From Alphaproteobacteria bacterium (GTDB lineage: Bacteria; Pseudomonadota; Alphaproteobacteria; Rhizobiales; CAJQND01), in contig JAAEUE010000072.1 in assembly GCA_024227565.1 (NCBI GenBank), positions 1-62,191 of the forward strand: a stretch of DNA of 62,191 nt, written 5' to 3'. The position numbers and the translations under genes are program-made. Under the pieces are notes generated by a model. The model made no database searches and had not been told where the DNA came from. It worked only from the letters and a program-made list of their open reading frames with translations. Positions 58,596-62,191 of this stretch are shown here, piece after piece (within the stretch, counting starts at the first letter, position 1; each line of letters begins with the position of its first letter).

Positions 58596-59546
58596 TCAAG
58601 CACGCTCGGTACCATAGAACAAGTTCACCACGTGCTCGGCTTCTGCAAAGAACAACCAGCGCTCAACAACAACGGCAAACCCCGCCGCCGCAGTAGCGAT
58701 CACCAGGAACACCATGGTGCCTGCGCCCGGCAGGAGCAGAGCGAGCACACAAGCAGCGAGGCAGCCAGCAAACCCAACCAGCAGGCAAAGCCTGCGCAAC
58801 TTGCTTGCATGCTTACGGGCCACCTTGAAGCCCATCTCGCGCTGCACGAAGTTGCTCTGGGTATGGGGCGCCTCAAACTGGCGCACGGTGCCCAATCTGC
58901 CCAGGCCCGTGGCATCGCCAATCGTCAGATCGCGCGGCGCCTGGTCGATCCCGCGCCAATAGATCAGCTTGAGGGCTGCTGCAACCACCAACGCCGCGAT
59001 GGCCAGCACCACATGCCACGACTGGCCAGCGCCAAAGCCCTGCATGAGCAGCGCAAACAACACCAGACCTGTGGCCGCGCTCAACGCCATGTAGATCGGT
59101 GCGACAAGAGGGTTGTTCCATTGCCGGATGGTGGTCAGGCACCCGTAGATCATGCCAGTGCACCAAACGGTGATTGTCGCCGCCACGGCGCTCAAAACAC
59201 CAAGCAGCTTCCACACCGGGCCGCCGTCAAAACCACCAAGCCACAGCAAGCCAAACAGCCCAGCCGGAACGTAGGTGGCAACAGCGGCCACGCCTTCGCG
59301 CGAGAGCCAGGAAGAGCGCCATTGCGAGAAGGCCCGCCAGGCCCGCTCTGGATGGCCCAGATGGAAGGTTGAGGACAGCAGCCCCAGCGTGATCAAGCCA
59401 AGTGACAGACCCAGCGCCACCAGGCAGAACCAGATGGACTGCGGAAACACCACACCGAAGGCCGCGCCAAGTCCAAGCATGGCAAGCAGGCCATAGCCGG
59501 CGCCCGAAGCGGTGGTGAAGAATATGACGGAATAAGCTGGATGCAT
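58596..59546 (-). CDS. soeC: sulfite dehydrogenase membrane anchor, SoeC (DmsC-like)
   Basis: The 316-residue protein has eight hydrophobic spans of the DmsC/NrfD-like anchor type, beginning MHPAYSVIFFTTASGAGYGL, which I associate with SoeC. It passes electrons from the Fe-S subunit to quinone. It lies 6 bp after soeB, as expected of the complex. Assignment to Soe rather than Dms rests mainly on the sister subunits. Confidence 0.82.
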   Translation of the reverse strand: MHPAYSVIFFTTASGAGYGLLAMLGLGAAFGVVFPQSIWFCLVALGLSLGLITLGLLSSTFHLGHPERAWRAFSQWRSSWLSREGVAAVATYVPAGLFGLLWLGGFDGGPVWKLLGVLSAVAATITVWCTGMIYGCLTTIRQWNNPLVAPIYMALSAATGLVLFALLMQGFGAGQSWHVVLAIAALVVAAALKLIYWRGIDQAPRDLTIGDATGLGRLGTVRQFEAPHTQSNFVQREMGFKVARKHASKLRRLCLLVGFAGCLAACVLALLLPGAGTMVFLVIATAAAGFAVVVERWLFFAEAEHVVNLFYGTERA

Positions 59547-59552
59547 GATGGC

Positions 59553-60326
59553 CTACCGGGTCAATACCTTGTCGGCCCATTTGAAGAACTGGTCTGCAAG
59601 ACTTCCATCGCCTGCCCCCAAAGCTTCCAGTGCCTTCGGGGCCTTGGCAGCCTCCGGCTGGGTGCCAGTGCGACGCGGGCGGGGCGGCAGGTATTTGTTT
59701 ACCGGCTTGTAGCCAGACTGGGGCAGCAGGTCATAGCCGCCGCGTTCAGCCACCAGCTTGGAAACCGCGCTGTCAGGGTCGCCAAGATCACCGTAGTGCC
59801 GCGCGCCGGCAGGACATGCCCGCACACACGCCGGCTGGCGGTCTTCCGGCTCAAGATGTTCGTTGTAGATGCGGTCCACACACAGAGTGCACTTCTTCAT
59901 GACACCGTGGCTTGGGTCATACTCGCGCGCGCCGTAAGGGCAAGCCCAAGAGCACAGCTTGCAGCCAATGCAGGTTTCCGGATTGACCAGCACAATGCCA
60001 TCTTCAGCCCGCTTGTAGCTGGCACCTGTTGGGCAGACCGTCACGCACGCCGGCTCTTCGCAGTGCAGGCATGAGCGTGGGAAATGCACCGTCCTGTTGG
60101 GCTGGCCATCTTCCGTATCCACCTCATAAGAATGAATGCGGTTGAGCCAAGCGCCCACCGGGTCAGAGCCATAGGCATTCACATCCGTCAGTGGGGCAGA
60201 ATAGCCTTGGGTGTTCCACTCCTTGCAACTCACGGCGCAGGCATGACAGCCAACGCAGGTGTCCAGATCGATCACCAAACCGAGCTTCTTGCCGGAGCGT
60301 TCTTCAGCTGTGGGCAGAGACGTCAT
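59553..60326 (-). CDS. soeB: sulfite dehydrogenase iron-sulfur subunit, SoeB
   Basis: The 257-residue ferredoxin-like subunit carries four cysteine clusters: CVGCHACAVSC, CLHCEEPACVTVCP, CIGCKLCSWACPYG and CTLCVDRIYNEHLEPEDRQP with a following CVRACP, enough for four [4Fe-4S] centres. The opening GLVIDLDTCVGC and the ending VNKYLPPRPRR are, to my memory, typical of SoeB in sulfite dehydrogenases. It starts directly after the soeA stop. The complex faces the cytoplasm and has no Tat signal on this subunit. Confidence 0.82.
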   Translation of the reverse strand: MTSLPTAEERSGKKLGLVIDLDTCVGCHACAVSCKEWNTQGYSAPLTDVNAYGSDPVGAWLNRIHSYEVDTEDGQPNRTVHFPRSCLHCEEPACVTVCPTGASYKRAEDGIVLVNPETCIGCKLCSWACPYGAREYDPSHGVMKKCTLCVDRIYNEHLEPEDRQPACVRACPAGARHYGDLGDPDSAVSKLVAERGGYDLLPQSGYKPVNKYLPPRPRRTGTQPEAAKAPKALEALGAGDGSLADQFFKWADKVLTR

Positions 60327-62191
60327 TTACCGCCCTCCCCGTTTCTTGCCGGTGAAGGCAACATCGTCAGGCGCGCGGCGCAAGCCCTCGGCCCGCCGTT
60401 GAGGCTCAAACTTCGGTTCTGTCGCCCCCTGCTCGTCCGGTCCGGCCTTCTCGATCCGCACCCGCAGGTCATACCAGGCAGCCTGTCCGGTCACCGGGTC
60501 AGAGTTTGAATAGCGGTAGCCGCCGCGCTCGGGCAGCAATTCAGAGATCACATGGTTCAGCAGGAAGCCCTTGGTGGCCTCAGGCGCCTTGGGGTCCAGG
60601 TTCCAGGCGCCAGGACGCTTTCCAATGGCATTCCAGGTCCAAATCGTGTCCGGGTTCACCCCATCCATCAGCTTGGCTTGCGCCTTCACCTTGCCATGGG
60701 GGCTGGTGATCCAGATCCAGTCGCCGTCTGCAATGCCAAGCTCCTGGCCTCGCTGGGTGTTCACATACATCCAGTTGCGCCCGTGAATTTGCCGCAGCCA
60801 GGCATTCTGCGAGCCCCATGAGTGATACATGGCCATGGGCCGCTGGGTCACCGCGTGCATGGGGTATTCCTCGCCGCCCGCGAGCTCTTCCTCAAGCGGC
60901 ATGTACCAGATCGGCAGCGGGTCAAAATAGGTCTCGATGCGCTTCTTGTGCTCAGACGGCACCCTCTCGGAGCCTTTGCCCTGAGCGGCCAGCCGGAACT
61001 TCTGCATGGGCTCCAGATAGAGCTGGAAGACGATCTGGTCGCCCTGCATCCGGTGGCCCATCTCCACCGCCCATTTGTTGTATTCGTTGTTGGCATGCTT
61101 GTAGTAACGCTGATCATCCCTCAGGTGGTGCTGATGGAAGCAACCGTTCTCGATGTAGCGCTCAAGCTGCTCAGGATTGGGCGCCCCAACCCCGAAAGAC
61201 TGCCCATCTTCCCCGCGATAGCCCGCCAGCGGGCCCACACCGGGCTTGCGTTCGTGATTGACCAGATAGTCCGGATAGCCCCCTGGATATGTGGGGCTGC
61301 CATCCTCGTTGGAGAATTTAGGCAAGCCAAGCCTGGCGCCCAGCTCAATCAGAACATCCTGGAACGGGCGCACGTCACGGTCCGGCGCCACCACGGGCTG
61401 GCGGATGGCATCGGCCGCACTGTCGGGTTCAGAGATCGGGCGGTCCAGCATGGAGATGCAGTCCCAGCGCTCAAGATACGTGGTGTCCGGCAGGATCAGG
61501 TCCGCATAGGGCACGGTTTCTGAATAATAGGCGTCCGAATAGATCACCTTCGGGATCACATACTCGCCGGTTTCAGGATTGGTGTCCGTGAGGTTCTTCA
61601 GGGTGGCCGACACGTTCATGGACGAGTTCCAGCCCATGTTGGCCATATAGAGGAACAGCACTTCAATCGGATAGGGATCGGCCTTGGCCGCATTGTTGAT
61701 GACCATGTGCATCAAGCCGTGGGCCGCCATGGGCGCCTCCCAGCTGAAGGCCTTGTCGATGCGCTGGGGGCTGCCGGAACGGTTGACCAGCAGATCGTCA
61801 GGCCCCGTGGGGAAGCCAAGGTGCGGGCCGCCAAGCGGTTCTGCCAGCCGGTTCCCGGCGCGCTTGCCCGAAGGTTTCAGCCAAGGCGGTGTCTGCTTGG
61901 GATATGGCGGCTTGTAGCGGAACCCGCCGGGGCAATCGATGGTGCCGAGAAGCACCTGCAGTATATGGATCATGCGGCAGGTGTGAAAGCCATTGGAGTG
62001 GGCCGAGATGCCCCGCATGGCATGCATGGACACCGGACGGCCCGTGGTCTTCTCATGCTTGCGGCCCGCCCAATCGGTCCAGGCAATATCCAGGCTGATT
62101 TCTTCCTCAAACGCCGTGTGGGCCAGCTCAGCTGCGATGCGCTTGATGGTTTCAGCCGGAACGCCCGTGCGCTCAGTCACAGCATCGGGCG
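60327..62191 (-). CDS. soeA: sulfite dehydrogenase molybdopterin subunit, SoeA (5' end outside the window)
   Basis: This is the C-terminal 621 or so residues of a DMSO-reductase-family molybdoprotein; the frame is open to the window edge, so the N-terminal Fe-S motif and start are missing. Landmarks are VPYADLILPDTTYLERWD (cofactor region), GSQNAWLRQIHGRNWMYV, and a late VTGQAAWYDLRVRIEKAG in the dinucleotide-binding domain. Together with soeB and soeC it forms a cytoplasmic membrane-bound sulfite:quinone oxidoreductase. Other family members (polysulfide or DMSO reductases) remain possible without the N-terminus. Confidence 0.8.
   Translation of the reverse strand, partial: PDAVTERTGVPAETIKRIAAELAHTAFEEEISLDIAWTDWAGRKHEKTTGRPVSMHAMRGISAHSNGFHTCRMIHILQVLLGTIDCPGGFRYKPPYPKQTPPWLKPSGKRAGNRLAEPLGGPHLGFPTGPDDLLVNRSGSPQRIDKAFSWEAPMAAHGLMHMVINNAAKADPYPIEVLFLYMANMGWNSSMNVSATLKNLTDTNPETGEYVIPKVIYSDAYYSETVPYADLILPDTTYLERWDCISMLDRPISEPDSAADAIRQPVVAPDRDVRPFQDVLIELGARLGLPKFSNEDGSPTYPGGYPDYLVNHERKPGVGPLAGYRGEDGQSFGVGAPNPEQLERYIENGCFHQHHLRDDQRYYKHANNEYNKWAVEMGHRMQGDQIVFQLYLEPMQKFRLAAQGKGSERVPSEHKKRIETYFDPLPIWYMPLEEELAGGEEYPMHAVTQRPMAMYHSWGSQNAWLRQIHGRNWMYVNTQRGQELGIADGDWIWITSPHGKVKAQAKLMDGVNPDTIWTWNAIGKRPGAWNLDPKAPEATKGFLLNHVISELLPERGGYRYSNSDPVTGQAAWYDLRVRIEKAGPDEQGATEPKFEPQRRAEGLRRAPDDVAFTGKKRGGR

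Noticed and set aside
1..62191. tRNA genes
   Set aside because: No intergenic stretch showed the GTTCGANTC T-arm with a matching acceptor stem; the larger gaps were read on both strands.

Overview
The window is chromosomal DNA of an alphaproteobacterium, most likely of the order Hyphomicrobiales (Rhizobiales). The best evidence is the housekeeping order pyrB - inactive pyrC - plsY - dprA ... topA - rnr - DUF983 - Nudix - rpmG ... pleD - divK - DUF3572 ... dinB. DivK and PleD themselves are alphaproteobacterial cell-cycle regulators, and short palindromic elements with CTAGAGC ends are also present. Base composition is GC-rich and codon use looks even, apart from AT-rich intergenic regions around 9.1-9.3, 17.5 and 33.9 kb. 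I saw no tRNA or rRNA gene, CRISPR array, transposase, phage gene or recognisable defence system.

Layout. 0-7.3 kb: an accessory catabolic cluster (M19 dipeptidase-like protein, Rid-family protein, a broken AbrB-type membrane protein, two SDRs, a class III aminotransferase, an agmatinase-like ureohydrolase). 7.3-10.6 kb: a loose region with a VOC protein, two single-span microproteins, a decayed methyltransferase and an orphan TadG-like protein with NSDS-type repeats. 10.6-30 kb: the conserved core block, with a small protein and a 687-residue Old-Yellow-Enzyme-type oxidoreductase between dprA and topA, and HAD and ROK genes before dinB. 30.4-35 kb: a small surface-polysaccharide locus (flippase, FemAB/GNAT-like protein, cupin/JmjC-like protein, secreted lyase). 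35-39 kb: thrS and the two halves of MnmC as separate divergent genes.

39-47.5 kb looks like one regulated unit. A leftward operon (class V aminotransferase, TRAP transporter P, Q and M subunits, cupin dioxygenase-like protein) diverges from a rightward pair (GlcD/GlcF fusion flavoprotein, GntR regulator) across an 18-bp perfect palindrome. I infer uptake of a 2-hydroxy acid such as glycolate, its oxidation and transamination. 47.5-52.2 kb is a leftward acyl-CoA operon (acyl-CoA dehydrogenase, AMP ligase, SDR, APH-type kinase). 52.8-56.0 kb is a rightward operon with an oxaloacetate-decarboxylase-type PEPM/ICL enzyme, a 3-hydroxyisobutyrate-dehydrogenase-like enzyme carrying a Lys/Ala/Pro-rich tail, a metallo-beta-lactamase-fold hydrolase and a small membrane protein. 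56.0-62.2 kb is leftward: SoeABC-type sulfite dehydrogenase (soeA truncated by the window end), a TauD-family dioxygenase, a P450 and a GFA-family protein. This order would fit desulfonation followed by sulfite oxidation.

Several genes show decay: AbrB, the methyltransferase and the partial gene at the left edge. Several otherwise intact enzymes lack expected active-site residues: the M19 protein, the dihydroorotase homologue and the OYE iron-sulfur motif. Function calls rest on reading the translated sequences and on remembered family motifs; no database search was run.
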